Positions 34,708 to 43,483 of a stretch of 64,000 nucleotides of DNA are shown piece by piece. Origin of the DNA: Nocardia arthritidis (lineage in GTDB: Bacteria; Actinomycetota; Actinomycetes; Mycobacteriales; Mycobacteriaceae); assembly GCF_011801145.1 (NCBI RefSeq), contig NZ_CP046172.1, positions 4,774,001 through 4,838,000 of the forward strand. Reading direction: 5' to 3'. Positions within the stretch are counted from its first letter, which is position 1; each line of letters starts with the position of its first letter. The notes below the pieces were generated by a model that searched no databases, was not told the DNA's origin, and saw nothing but the letters and a program-made list of their open reading frames with translations. Both the position numbers and the translations under genes were made by a program.

Positions 34708-36831
34708 TCAGGCGACGGCCTGCGCGTCGCCGCCGGACGGTACCGGGGTGAGCCCGCGCTTCTCGGATTCGCTTGCCGCGCACAGCTTCTCCAAGGCGTA
34801 GACGCGGACGGCCGTGCGCAGGTGGTAGCGGGGTCCGTCCGAATGTTCGGTCATCGTGACCAGCGAGCGATCGACCAGACGGGTGAGCGCACCGACATCG
34901 CCGACGTCGTCGAGAGCAACCGCGCCGTCGTGAACAGCCAAGCGAGACAACAGGATTCGCTCGGAAGACGACAGCCGCTCCCAGTCGGAGTCGAGCAATG
35001 CCCGCAGCGAGCGATGCCGGGCCGGACCGCCGCGGCCACCGGTCAGCACGGCGAGCGGGTCGTCGAGGCGGGCGGCCAGCGCGGTGACGCCGAGACTGCG
35101 CACCCGAATCGCGGCCAGCTCCAACGCGACCGGGATCCCGTCGAGGCGGCGGACGATCGTGGCGACAGCGGCAGCATTGTCCGGAACCAGCCGGAACCCG
35201 GGCGCCGCCGCAGTCGCGCGCTCGACGAAAAGCGCTATCGCGGTGGACGATTCCAGGCCACCCGTCCCCTCGGACGGCACGGTCAGCGGCGCCACCCAGA
35301 GCACCCGCTCACCCGCAACCGCGAGCGGTTCCCGACCGGTCATCAGCACCCGCAGCCCCGGCGCCACCCGCAGCAGCGACTCGACGACCTCCGCGGCCGC
35401 GTCGACGACATGATCGCAGTTATCGAGCACCAGCAGCCACTCGCCGGTCTTGTTCGAACCCGAATCACCTGTGGCCGACAATGTTCCACCGAGCCGAGTC
35501 AGGGTGCGGGCCGCCGCCGGACCTGTCGCACTCGTGGGCTCCGAATCGACCGCAGTTGCGCCGACGCAATCGACTGGTGAGCGCGCCGGATCAACTGTGC
35601 TGACGGGCTCCGAATTGAGTGGAGCCGAGGAGGTTTCACCGGGCAAGGTGTGGGCCGAAGCCGGATCCGTGGCGCGCGTGGGCACGGGATCGCCATCGGC
35701 AGGAAGTGTTCCAGCGAAGGCGGCCGAAGGGTCGACCGGCGCACGCGATGGGTCCGAATCGGCTGCGGCTGGGCGTATTTCACCGCGAGTGACCAGCGCG
35801 CGAATCTCCTCCGGACCGGCGTCGCCGGTGAGGTTCAAGAGATCGGCGTACCAAATGCCTTCGGGGAAGCGGGTTTCGAGGCCGCGTGCCGTCTCGATCG
35901 CGAGCACCGACTTGCCGACTCCACCGGGGCCGGTCAGCGTCACCAGGCGGGAATCGCCCAGCGCCGCACGCGCCTCCGTCACCGCGTCGGCCCGCCCGAT
36001 CAACGAGGTGACCGTTGCGGGCAGATTCGCGGCGCCGATCGCCGAAGAAGGGGAGCCGACCGCGGGCGCGGTGGCTTTCGCATGCAACGCCGGATCCTGT
36101 TTGAGGATCGCCTCGTGCAGCGCCGCCAGCTCCGGACCCGGATCGATGCCGAGTTCATCGGCCAGCCGCGTGCGCAGCGCGGCGTACGCCGAGAGCGCCT
36201 CGCTCTGCCTACCGGCCCGGTAGAGGGCGCGCAGATGTGCGGCGTGCAGGCGCTCACACAGCGGGTGCCTGGCCACCAGGTCGGCGAGTTCGCTTGCCAG
36301 CGCCGGGTTTTCGCCGACGTCCAGGAGTGCCTGTGCGTGCTGTTCCACGGCGGTGATCTGTTCCTCGTCCAGCCGGGTCGCCGCCGCGCGGGCGAAATCG
36401 GCGTCGGCATGCTCGGCGTATGCCGGGCCGCGCCACAGGCCGAGCGCGTCCGAGAGCAGCCGCACCCGCAGCGCCGCATCGCCGGTATCCAGCGCCTCCG
36501 CGACCATCGCGCGAAAACGGTTGGCGTCCACGGCATCCGGAGAGACAACCAATCGGTATCCGGCGGGCTCCCATCGCACGAGTTCGCGGCCGCCCGGTTC
36601 GGCGGCGGCCAGCGTGCGCCGCAGCTGTGACACCCGGGACTGCAAGGTGGCCAACGGGTTCCGGGGCAGCCGAGTCGACCACAGATCCTCGATCAGCCGA
36701 TCCGGCGGAACCGGCCGCCCCGCCGCGATCAACAGTCCGGCGAGCAGCGCCCGCACCTTCGCGTCCGGAATCGGCACCGGCCTGCCGTCATCGGTCCATA
36801 CGGCCAACGAGCCGAGCACTCCGAAACGCAT
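34708..36831 (-). CDS. SARP/AfsR-type regulator with ATPase domain carrying an insertion
   Basis: A 707-residue regulator. Residues 1-95 form an OmpR-like winged helix, and 100-245 a bacterial transcriptional activation domain. An NB-ARC-type ATPase follows with Walker A GPGGVGKS (301-308) and Walker B WLLVLDN (465-471). Between them lies about 110 residues of Ala/Pro/Ser/Thr/Asp-rich low-complexity sequence (about 350-463), which is not normal for the domain. The protein ends soon after the ATPase, so the usual TPR region is missing. Such proteins activate antibiotic or stress genes; the target here is unknown, and the divergent oxidoreductase is a candidate. Confidence 0.87.
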   Translation of the reverse strand: MRFGVLGSLAVWTDDGRPVPIPDAKVRALLAGLLIAAGRPVPPDRLIEDLWSTRLPRNPLATLQSRVSQLRRTLAAAEPGGRELVRWEPAGYRLVVSPDAVDANRFRAMVAEALDTGDAALRVRLLSDALGLWRGPAYAEHADADFARAAATRLDEEQITAVEQHAQALLDVGENPALASELADLVARHPLCERLHAAHLRALYRAGRQSEALSAYAALRTRLADELGIDPGPELAALHEAILKQDPALHAKATAPAVGSPSSAIGAANLPATVTSLIGRADAVTEARAALGDSRLVTLTGPGGVGKSVLAIETARGLETRFPEGIWYADLLNLTGDAGPEEIRALVTRGEIRPAAADSDPSRAPVDPSAAFAGTLPADGDPVPTRATDPASAHTLPGETSSAPLNSEPVSTVDPARSPVDCVGATAVDSEPTSATGPAAARTLTRLGGTLSATGDSGSNKTGEWLLVLDNCDHVVDAAAEVVESLLRVAPGLRVLMTGREPLAVAGERVLWVAPLTVPSEGTGGLESSTAIALFVERATAAAPGFRLVPDNAAAVATIVRRLDGIPVALELAAIRVRSLGVTALAARLDDPLAVLTGGRGGPARHRSLRALLDSDWERLSSSERILLSRLAVHDGAVALDDVGDVGALTRLVDRSLVTMTEHSDGPRYHLRTAVRVYALEKLCAASESEKRGLTPVPSGGDAQAVA

Positions 36832-36903
36832 CGCACCAGCTTACTTCCAGCGACGACGGCGAACCCGAAGGGAACCCGAAGCGGGCCCCGGCACGGTATC
36901 AGC

Positions 36904-37905
36904 ATGACGAAAACCTATGAGAGCCGCGAGATCAGGCTGGCCGAGCGGCCGCAGGGCATGCCGGGACCGGCCACCTTCGAGTTGGCGAAGACCGAGGTGC
37001 CCGAGCCGGGCCCCCGACAGGTGCTGGTCCGCAACACCTGGATGTCGGTGGACCCGTACATGCGGGGCCGGATGGACGACGGCGATTCCTATATCGCCCC
37101 GTTCGCGATCGGCGCACCGCTGGACGGGCACGCGATCGGCGAGGTGGTCGCCTCCCGCGCCGATATCCCGGTCGGCGCGACCGTCGCGCATTTCGCGGGC
37201 TGGCGGGAGTACGCCCTGCTGGACGCGGAAACGGTGACCGCCCTTGATATTTCGCTCGATCGCCCGCAGGACCACCTGGGTGTGCTCGGGCAAACCGGAT
37301 TCACCGCCTACCTCGCCGTCACCGAATTCGCCCGGGTGCGCGCCGGTGACGTGGTGTTCGTATCCGGTGCGGCGGGCGCGGTCGGCAGCGTCGCCGGGCA
37401 ACTGGCGCGCAAGTTCGGCGCGGCGACGGTGATCGGTTCGGCGGGCGGACCGGACAAGGCGCGCGCCCTGACCGACACCTTCGGCTTCGATATCGGCCTC
37501 GACTACCGGGCGGGCGCGATCGGTGACCAACTGCGCGCCGCCGCGCCCGGTGGCATCGATGTGTACATCGACAACGTCGGCGGCGACCACCTGGAGGCCG
37601 CCCTCGACGCGCTGACGATGCGTGGCCGCGCGGCGCTCGTCGGCATGATCAGCGGCTACAACACCCCGGTGCCCGGTCCGCGCAACCTGTACAACGTGGT
37701 CACCAAACACCTGAGCCTCCAAGGCGTTCTGGTCACCGAATACCTCGACCGCCAGCCCGCCTACACCGCACGGGCCGCGCGCTGGGTCGCCGACGGCAGC
37801 CTGCGCGGCGCGGAGACGATCGTCGACGGGATCGAGAACGCGCCGGACGCATTCCTCGGCATGCTGCGCGGCGCGAATATCGGAAAGATGCTGGTTCGCC
37901 TGTGA
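36904..37905 (+). CDS. Zinc-independent medium-chain NADP-dependent oxidoreductase
   Basis: A 333-residue MDR-family reductase resembling leukotriene B4/prostaglandin reductases and CurA. The N-terminal catalytic domain has WMSVDPYMRGRM, and the nucleotide site is VFVSGAAGAVGSVAGQLA near residue 155. The structural zinc cysteines of alcohol dehydrogenases are absent. It probably reduces activated double bonds of small electrophiles with NADPH. It diverges from the SARP-type regulator 72 bases away. Confidence 0.88.
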   Translation: MTKTYESREIRLAERPQGMPGPATFELAKTEVPEPGPRQVLVRNTWMSVDPYMRGRMDDGDSYIAPFAIGAPLDGHAIGEVVASRADIPVGATVAHFAGWREYALLDAETVTALDISLDRPQDHLGVLGQTGFTAYLAVTEFARVRAGDVVFVSGAAGAVGSVAGQLARKFGAATVIGSAGGPDKARALTDTFGFDIGLDYRAGAIGDQLRAAAPGGIDVYIDNVGGDHLEAALDALTMRGRAALVGMISGYNTPVPGPRNLYNVVTKHLSLQGVLVTEYLDRQPAYTARAARWVADGSLRGAETIVDGIENAPDAFLGMLRGANIGKMLVRL

Positions 37906-37982
37906 ATCGATCGGCGTCGGACACCGGCAGGGTCGACGCATCCGGCTAAGGTCGGCAATAACTGGCAACCTCCCAGCGATCG

Positions 37983-39296
37983 GTGGTGGCGCATATGCTC
38001 AACCCATTCAGCCGGGTGCGCTGGACCTACCGGCAGCGCCGGGTGTGGCGACTGCCCGCGGCAATCGTCGCCGCGGCATTGCTGCTGGCATGGGCGGTGC
38101 CGGCGGTGGATCGCGCACTGGCCGAAGAGCTGCGGCGGGTGCCGGTCGCGGGCACCTTCGATGCCGGGGTGATGGCGACGGTGTTGTCGTCGGTGGCCTC
38201 GGGCACCATCACCTTCTCCGGTTTCGTCTTCAGTGTGGTGTTGCTGGTGATCCAGTTCGGCACCGGATCGATGTCGGCGCGGCTGTCGCCGCGGCTGACC
38301 CAGGACTGGGTGGTCGGCGCCGCGCTCGGCACCTTCATGGCGACCTTCACCTACACGCTGCTGATCTCGGTGCGGCTCGGCACCAGGGTGGAGGATTACG
38401 AACCGGTGCTGTCCTCGATCGTCGCGATCGGGCTAGCACTGGCCAGCGTCGGACTGTTCTTCGCGCTGCTGACCCGGGTGGTGAACTTCCTGCGGTTGGT
38501 GAAATCGCTGGAGTACATGGCGCGCACCGGTGCCCGTACCGCCGCCGAGGTGCATCCGGAACCCTTTGGCGCACAACATGTTCCGAATCCAGATCCGAAC
38601 TCCCCGGACCGGGTGATCCGCTATGCGGGCACCGGCGGGGTGCTGCTCGGCATCGACACCGGACCGGTCACCGCGCTGGCCGCCGCCGCGGCGTGCCGCA
38701 TCACCCTGGTGCCCGCGATCGGCGATTTCGTGCTGCCCGGCGCGGCGCTGTTCGCCATCCACGGCGGCGACGGTGTCGACGAGCGAAAGCTGCGCGGGCA
38801 CGTGGTCTTCGGCATCGAGCGGGTGGTGGACGCCGATCCGGCGTTCGCGCTGCGAGTGATGGTGGATATCGCGCTCAAGGCGCTCTCGCCCGCGGTCAAC
38901 GATCCGACAACGGCGGTGCAGGCCCTCGATCACATCGGCGCGCTGCTGGTCGAACTGTCCGGGCGTGACCTCGGCGTGCGCCGCTACCGAGACCGCGCCG
39001 GGGTCGAGCGGCTGCGGCTGCGCAACTCCGACTGGATCGACTACCTGTCGCTCGCGGTCGACGAAATCCGTTACTACGGCGCGGATTCGCTGCAGGTCAC
39101 CCGTCGGCTGCGCGCGCTGTACACGGACCTGCTGCGACTGTGCCCGCCGCAGCGCAGGCCGCCGATCGAACAGCGGCTGGCCGCGCTCGACGCCGATGTC
39201 CCCGCCGCGTTCCGCACCGCGCTGGATCGCGCCATCGCCGCCGAACCGGACTGGCAGGGCCTCGGCGGCCCGACCACCGCCGAGGCCGCGAGCTGA
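37983..39296 (+). CDS. DUF2254 membrane protein
   Basis: A 437-residue protein with four hydrophobic helices in the first 180 residues and a large soluble C-terminal part containing ALSPAVNDPTTAVQALD, the hallmark of the DUF2254 family. Its function is unknown. The start is uncertain: GTG 37983, GTG 37986 and ATG 37995 are in frame and none has a clear ribosome site. The next gene is also a membrane protein, in the same direction, 103 bases away. Confidence 0.83.
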   Translation: MVAHMLNPFSRVRWTYRQRRVWRLPAAIVAAALLLAWAVPAVDRALAEELRRVPVAGTFDAGVMATVLSSVASGTITFSGFVFSVVLLVIQFGTGSMSARLSPRLTQDWVVGAALGTFMATFTYTLLISVRLGTRVEDYEPVLSSIVAIGLALASVGLFFALLTRVVNFLRLVKSLEYMARTGARTAAEVHPEPFGAQHVPNPDPNSPDRVIRYAGTGGVLLGIDTGPVTALAAAAACRITLVPAIGDFVLPGAALFAIHGGDGVDERKLRGHVVFGIERVVDADPAFALRVMVDIALKALSPAVNDPTTAVQALDHIGALLVELSGRDLGVRRYRDRAGVERLRLRNSDWIDYLSLAVDEIRYYGADSLQVTRRLRALYTDLLRLCPPQRRPPIEQRLAALDADVPAAFRTALDRAIAAEPDWQGLGGPTTAEAAS

Positions 39297-39367
39297 CCGC
39301 CGACGCGCGGCCGATGATGCGATGCGGCACGCCGTGTGAGTTGGCATACTGCGCAGCAAATCACAGG

Positions 39368-39376
39368 TTATCCACA
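39368..39376 (+). promoter_or_regulatory. DnaA-box-like 9-mer
   Basis: TTATCCACA, identical to the classical DnaA box, lies 24 bases before the HdeD-like gene. It is a single copy; a chance match is possible. Confidence 0.25.
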
Positions 39377-39399
39377 GTGGCGGGCCATACCATATAGCT

Positions 39400-40002
39400 A
39401 TGCCCGCGGACGAGGAGCTACAGCGCGCGCCGGTGTTGGGCGAGGGCGTGCGGCAGACGATTCTGGTGACGGGGATCTGCTCGGTGGTCCTCGGTGTGAT
39501 GCTCGGGGTGTGGCCGCAGAAGACGGTCGGCATCGCCGAACTGCTGTGCGGTCTTTATCTGCTGCTGAGCGGGATGACCCAGCTCACCGTCGCATTCGCG
39601 GCCCGGTTCGCCTGGCCGCTGCGGCTGGAGCTGTTCCTGAGCGGCGCGCTGGCGGTGGCCATGGCGGTGCTGACGCTGCTCGATGTGAATTCGGTGCTGC
39701 TGCTGGACGTCTGGCTCGGGCTGGCCTGGATCACCCGCGGTATCGCGCACGCGACCGCCGCCGCCTGGACCGATGACCTGCCGCACGCCGGGAAACAGGA
39801 ACTGTTCGGCCTGTTCACCATCGCGCTCGGCATCGTGGTGATCCTGCTCGAGGTGAATTCGCTGGTCGCGCTCGGTGTGGTGGCCGGGCTCGGGATGATC
39901 GCGATCGGCGCGCTGGAATTGCTGGCGGTCACCGCGGTGCGCGCCGACGGCATCCACCTACCGGGGCCCGCGCTGCTGCGCTGGCGCGCCGCGCAACGAT
40001 GA
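39400..40002 (+). CDS. HdeD-family (DUF308) membrane protein
   Basis: A 200-residue protein with six hydrophobic helices in three repeated pairs, each with the pattern of the HdeD/DUF308 acid-resistance family (ILVTGICSVVLGVMLGVWP, LFLSGALAVAMAVLTLL, LFTIALGIVVILLE). It resides in the cell membrane; its molecular role is not established. The start at ATG 39400 is unopposed. It follows the DUF2254 gene but has its own upstream region. Confidence 0.83.
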   Translation: MPADEELQRAPVLGEGVRQTILVTGICSVVLGVMLGVWPQKTVGIAELLCGLYLLLSGMTQLTVAFAARFAWPLRLELFLSGALAVAMAVLTLLDVNSVLLLDVWLGLAWITRGIAHATAAAWTDDLPHAGKQELFGLFTIALGIVVILLEVNSLVALGVVAGLGMIAIGALELLAVTAVRADGIHLPGPALLRWRAAQR

Positions 40003-40065
40003 CCGCCCCGGCACTCGATGCCGGTGAATCCGCCGACGCGCGGGTCGCTTTCGGCATCGCGTGCC

Positions 40066-40101
40066 GAGTAGCGGGACACGCCGAATCGAGTAGCGCGACA
40101 C
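40066..40101. repeat. Direct repeat GAGTAGCG(G/C)GACAC, 22-bp period
   Basis: Two 14-base copies with one mismatch start at 40066 and 40088, two helical turns apart, 38-73 bases before the gene at 40139. They may be an activator or repressor site for that gene. Confidence 0.4.
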
Positions 40102-40138
40102 TCGTGGAAGATCGGTGCATTCGGCGCATTCTGGGCAG

Positions 40139-40897
40139 ATGAACAGCCTGGACACCCACCCACGCGGCGGCATCCGGGCCGCGGAGCCGCCCCGGTGCGG
40201 CGCGCGCGGCATGACGGTGTTCGGAACCGGCGTGGACTGCTATCTCGCAAACCGGCCGACCTTCGAGTCGCCCCACAACTATCAGACGCTGCTCGATATC
40301 GAACTGGACGAGCGCGGCCGCCGCGCCCTCGGCACCGACCGGCGCATCGGTTACGACGGCACACACACCTTCGAACCCGAGTTTTTCCCGATCGCCGAAC
40401 TCGATCCGCGCGCCGCCCGGCCGCGCACCCGCTTCCGCGGCACGCTGGTGCGCGGGCGCGCCGAACGCGGCGGCATCCCGATCGCCCGGGAGGTCACCGC
40501 GACCGTGCGGACCGTGATGTACTTCGCCGAACTCGATCCGTGCGGGGCCGGGCGCGTGCCGACCCACCTGTGTTTCGGCCGGGGCGGGCGGCTGTATCTC
40601 GCGCACCGGATCGCGCGCAGGCCGAGCTTCGATCAGATCGTCTCCGTGCGGTTCGTGCCCGGCACCCGCACCGATCTCGTCGGATCACCGCTGTCCGAGC
40701 ATGCGGCGGAGCCGACATTCGAGCGGGCGCAGCCGATCATTCTCGGACGGCGCGGGTTCGGCGGTAATCGGTTGCGGGTGAGGGAGGTCGCGGTGGCGGC
40801 GTTCTATGCCGTCGAATCGTCCGCGGATACCTCCGGATTCCTAGTGGAGTTGGAGGTCGGGCGGCAGATCCACCTCGAGGTCGCGGACCTGAGCTGA
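40139..40897 (+). CDS. Hypothetical protein
   Basis: A 252-residue soluble, beta-rich protein that I do not recognise. It is rich in Arg and aromatic residues, with an EFFPIAELDPRAARPRTRF stretch followed by a second, similar FAELDPCGAGRVPTHLCFG, hinting at an internal repeat. ATG 40139 lies just after TGGGCAG. It is convergent with the acetyltransferase gene, and direct repeats lie upstream. Confidence 0.65.
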   Translation: MNSLDTHPRGGIRAAEPPRCGARGMTVFGTGVDCYLANRPTFESPHNYQTLLDIELDERGRRALGTDRRIGYDGTHTFEPEFFPIAELDPRAARPRTRFRGTLVRGRAERGGIPIAREVTATVRTVMYFAELDPCGAGRVPTHLCFGRGGRLYLAHRIARRPSFDQIVSVRFVPGTRTDLVGSPLSEHAAEPTFERAQPIILGRRGFGGNRLRVREVAVAAFYAVESSADTSGFLVELEVGRQIHLEVADLS

Positions 40898-40902
40898 TCG
40901 CG

Positions 40903-41397
40903 TCACTCGGTCAGGCGCATCTCCCAGAACTCGTCGCCATCCGGTTGCGCATAATCGCCGACGCGCCGGAATCCGGCCCGCTCGTACACCCGGATGGCGC
41001 GCTCGTTCCAGCCGTAGACGAAGAGCCGGAAATAGCTGGGCCGGAACGCTTCCCGGGCGAATTCCAGTCCGGATCGCAGGAATGCGAGCCCGGCGCCGCG
41101 GCCGGTGGCATCCGGCCGCATACCCAGCCCGATCGAGACCTCCCCCTCGGCTCCGTACAGATCCGGCGCGGTGCTCCACGGCAGCGCCGCCGTACCGAAT
41201 GCGAAGAACCCCACGGGATCCGCGTCCCCGTCGCGGACCGCGTAGTGCGGACTGCGCGTATTCAGCAGCTCCGCCTCGCTGGAATCGTCATCCATGCCGT
41301 AGATCTCGTAAGGCGGTTCATAACTCCACAACCGGATGATTCGAGCGTCCTCGGGAGTCATCGCGGTCAACGTGAACGATTGCACGCCGACAACCAT
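40903..41397 (-). CDS. GNAT-family N-acetyltransferase
   Basis: A 164-residue acetyltransferase. The acetyl-CoA-binding strand and P-loop are in VSIGLGMRPDATGRGAGLAFL, and motif B is in LFVYGWNERAIRVYERAGF. The substrate cannot be told. The start is ATG/GTG at 41397. It is the only gene between the convergent hypothetical gene and the MFS exporter. Confidence 0.85.
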   Translation of the reverse strand: MVVGVQSFTLTAMTPEDARIIRLWSYEPPYEIYGMDDDSSEAELLNTRSPHYAVRDGDADPVGFFAFGTAALPWSTAPDLYGAEGEVSIGLGMRPDATGRGAGLAFLRSGLEFAREAFRPSYFRLFVYGWNERAIRVYERAGFRRVGDYAQPDGDEFWEMRLTE

Positions 41398-41757
41398 CGC
41401 ATACTCGCGCTGCGTGGACGGTCGTCAGCTTTCGTCCCGGCTCGGGGCCGCGCATCTGCTCGCGCCGGCCGAAGGTTCGCGCGGAGGTGAGTCGCTGTTC
41501 GATAAGTGGTTGCCGGGCCCGGGCATGTGACGAACGCAGCCGAGTGCCGTCCCGGCAGTCCGCGATCGGCTGAAGCGGGTAGGTGTGTCGGTTTGGGCAT
41601 AGTCGGGACGGCCACGCGACATCCGTTGCGCGGCAGGACGAATCCGGCGATACCGGGCAGCAGCAGCGTGATCGTGACGGCCCATTCGGTGACGATCACC
41701 GCGGTCGCCACCGACTCGGCCCGGGAATTCGGTGCCGCGCAACGGATTCGATGACGA

Positions 41758-42933
41758 TCAGGCGTTGACGGGGGTGCGGCGGTTGGCGCGGACCAGTGCC
41801 AGTAGAAGCGTGAGGCAGGCCAGCGCCACGACGCCTGCGCCGTATTGGACGGCGGTGGAGAGGGGGATGGCGGTGGCGAGCAGGCCCATGCCGATGACGG
41901 GGCCGCCGGTGCCGCAGTAGCAGGCGACGAAGAAGCTGGACAGCACCTCGGCGCGGCGTTCGGCGGGGGCGGCATGATTCACGGCGGTGAGCCCGCCGAG
42001 GAAGGCGAGGCCCTGTCCGACGCCCGCGATGACGGTGGCCGCCAGCAGTACCGGCAGCGACCGGACGCTACCCGAAATCGCAAGCAGCGCAAGGCCGGTG
42101 GCCAACATCGGCAGTCCGAGCAGTTCGAGGGTGCGGGCGGGTCTGCCGTAGCCGATCAGTTGGGCGGTGGTGGAACTGGCGCCCATCAGTGCGGCGGCGG
42201 CGCTGCCGAGTAGCAGGTTGGCGCTGCCGGACAGATTCGCCACGTAGGTCGGCACCAGGGTGAGGAACAGCCCGACCACCGCGAAGGCGAGGAAGCTGGC
42301 CACGCCGCTGGTCGCGAAGACGGGACGGAGTTCGGCGGGCAGTTCGGGGCGGCGCGGACGCCACGGGGTGGTGTGGCCGGCCGCCGGGAGAGCCAGCACG
42401 GCGACGGCGGCGGGCAGCAGCAGCCCGACCTCGACGATGAACGGCAGAACGTATGGGGCCGGGGCATATTGGGCCAGCGCTCCGCCCAACACCGGACCTA
42501 CGCTGATGCCGCTGATGGAGACGGCGGTGGAGACGAGCGCGGCCTTGCGATGATCGCCCGCGGGCTCGAATTCGACCAGTGCCGCGCTGAGCGGCCCCGA
42601 GGCCGCACCCACCGCGATGCCTTGCAGGATGCGCGCCGCGAACAGCCAGCCGGTGCTGGTGGCCAGTGCGAAAAGTATGGATCCGAGCGCGGCCAGCGCC
42701 AGCGCGGGCAGCAGCACCCGGCGGCGGCCGATCGCGTCGGAGAGCGGACCGCACAGCAGCAGCGAGGGGATGAGCGCGCCGACATAGGCGGCGAAGATCA
42801 GCGTGAGCACCAGCGGTGAGAAGCCGAATTCCCTTGCGTATCCGCGATATAGCGGGGTCGGGATATTCGTGCCCGCGAGCAGGATCAGCAGGGTGTATGC
42901 GATGGACCAGAACCGCCATCCGGCGTGTGACAT
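41758..42933 (-). CDS. MFS exporter controlled by the divergent ArsR protein
   Basis: A 391-residue transporter with 12 predicted helices, the pattern GTNIPTPLYRGYAREFGFSP at the first helix and GPLSDAIGRRRVLLP at the loop after helix 2, typical of drug-efflux MFS proteins. ATG 42933 has GGGAG six bases upstream; ATG 42954 is an alternative. It diverges from an ArsR-type regulator with two long palindromes between them, so it is probably induced by the exported compound. Confidence 0.85.
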   Translation of the reverse strand: MSHAGWRFWSIAYTLLILLAGTNIPTPLYRGYAREFGFSPLVLTLIFAAYVGALIPSLLLCGPLSDAIGRRRVLLPALALAALGSILFALATSTGWLFAARILQGIAVGAASGPLSAALVEFEPAGDHRKAALVSTAVSISGISVGPVLGGALAQYAPAPYVLPFIVEVGLLLPAAVAVLALPAAGHTTPWRPRRPELPAELRPVFATSGVASFLAFAVVGLFLTLVPTYVANLSGSANLLLGSAAAALMGASSTTAQLIGYGRPARTLELLGLPMLATGLALLAISGSVRSLPVLLAATVIAGVGQGLAFLGGLTAVNHAAPAERRAEVLSSFFVACYCGTGGPVIGMGLLATAIPLSTAVQYGAGVVALACLTLLLALVRANRRTPVNA

Positions 42934-42952
42934 GTGGGCTCCCCAAGATTTC

Positions 42953-42999
42953 ATGTTCGGATTTCCTGAACATAGCACATGTTCGGAAAATCGGAACAT
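42953..42999. promoter_or_regulatory. Twin 21-bp ArsR-type operators
   Basis: Two inverted repeats of the form ATGTTC-N9-GAACAT occupy 42953-42973 and 42979-42999, centres 26 bases apart. They cover the divergent promoter region of the MFS and ArsR genes and differ mainly in the central bases. Confidence 0.8.
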
Positions 43000-43015
43000 G
43001 AGTTATTCTGGGGGT

Positions 43016-43375
43016 ATGGCCAGCCGCACCGCCACCGAACTCGTCCACCCCGCCCGCGCGGACCTACGGTTCACCGAGGTACTCGCCGCATTGAGCGATC
43101 CGGTCCGACTGGCGATCGTCGCGCGACTGGCCGAACTCGACGACGATGCCGAATTGGCCTGCCGTGTCTTCGAACTCCCGGTCAGCAAGTCGACCCAGAG
43201 CAATCACTTCCGGGTGCTGCGCGAGGCCGGCGTCATCGCGCAACGCGACGAGGGCACCCGCCGGATGAACCGGCTGCGCCGCGCCGACCTCGACGCCGAA
43301 TTCCCGGGACTATTGGATCTGGCGATACCCCAGGGCCGCGCCGTCGTGGCGGAATGGGCCGCGCAGCGGGCGTAG
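43016..43375 (+). CDS. ArsR-family transcriptional regulator
   Basis: A 119-residue winged-helix repressor: VLAALSDPVRLAIVARLAEL is the ArsR start and SKSTQSNHFRVLREAGVI the recognition region. It has no cysteine pair for metal binding, so it probably senses an organic compound. ATG 43016 is placed right after GGGGGT. It diverges from the MFS exporter with twin operators between. Confidence 0.87.
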   Translation: MASRTATELVHPARADLRFTEVLAALSDPVRLAIVARLAELDDDAELACRVFELPVSKSTQSNHFRVLREAGVIAQRDEGTRRMNRLRRADLDAEFPGLLDLAIPQGRAVVAEWAAQRA

Positions 43376-43483
43376 CAGGCGGAACCCGCGGCCGAATTCG
43401 GCGCGAACTTGCCGCGAACGATGACTATCGGGCGCTCGCACCGTCCAGACTGGTGACACCGCCGTCACTAGGAGAGCTCCCCG

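Noticed and set aside
35536..35765. Repeated GGGCTCCGAAT(C/T)GA units considered as a CRISPR-like or regulatory array
   Set aside because: They lie in frame inside the SARP/AfsR coding sequence, are irregularly spaced and degenerate, and encode the low-complexity linker.
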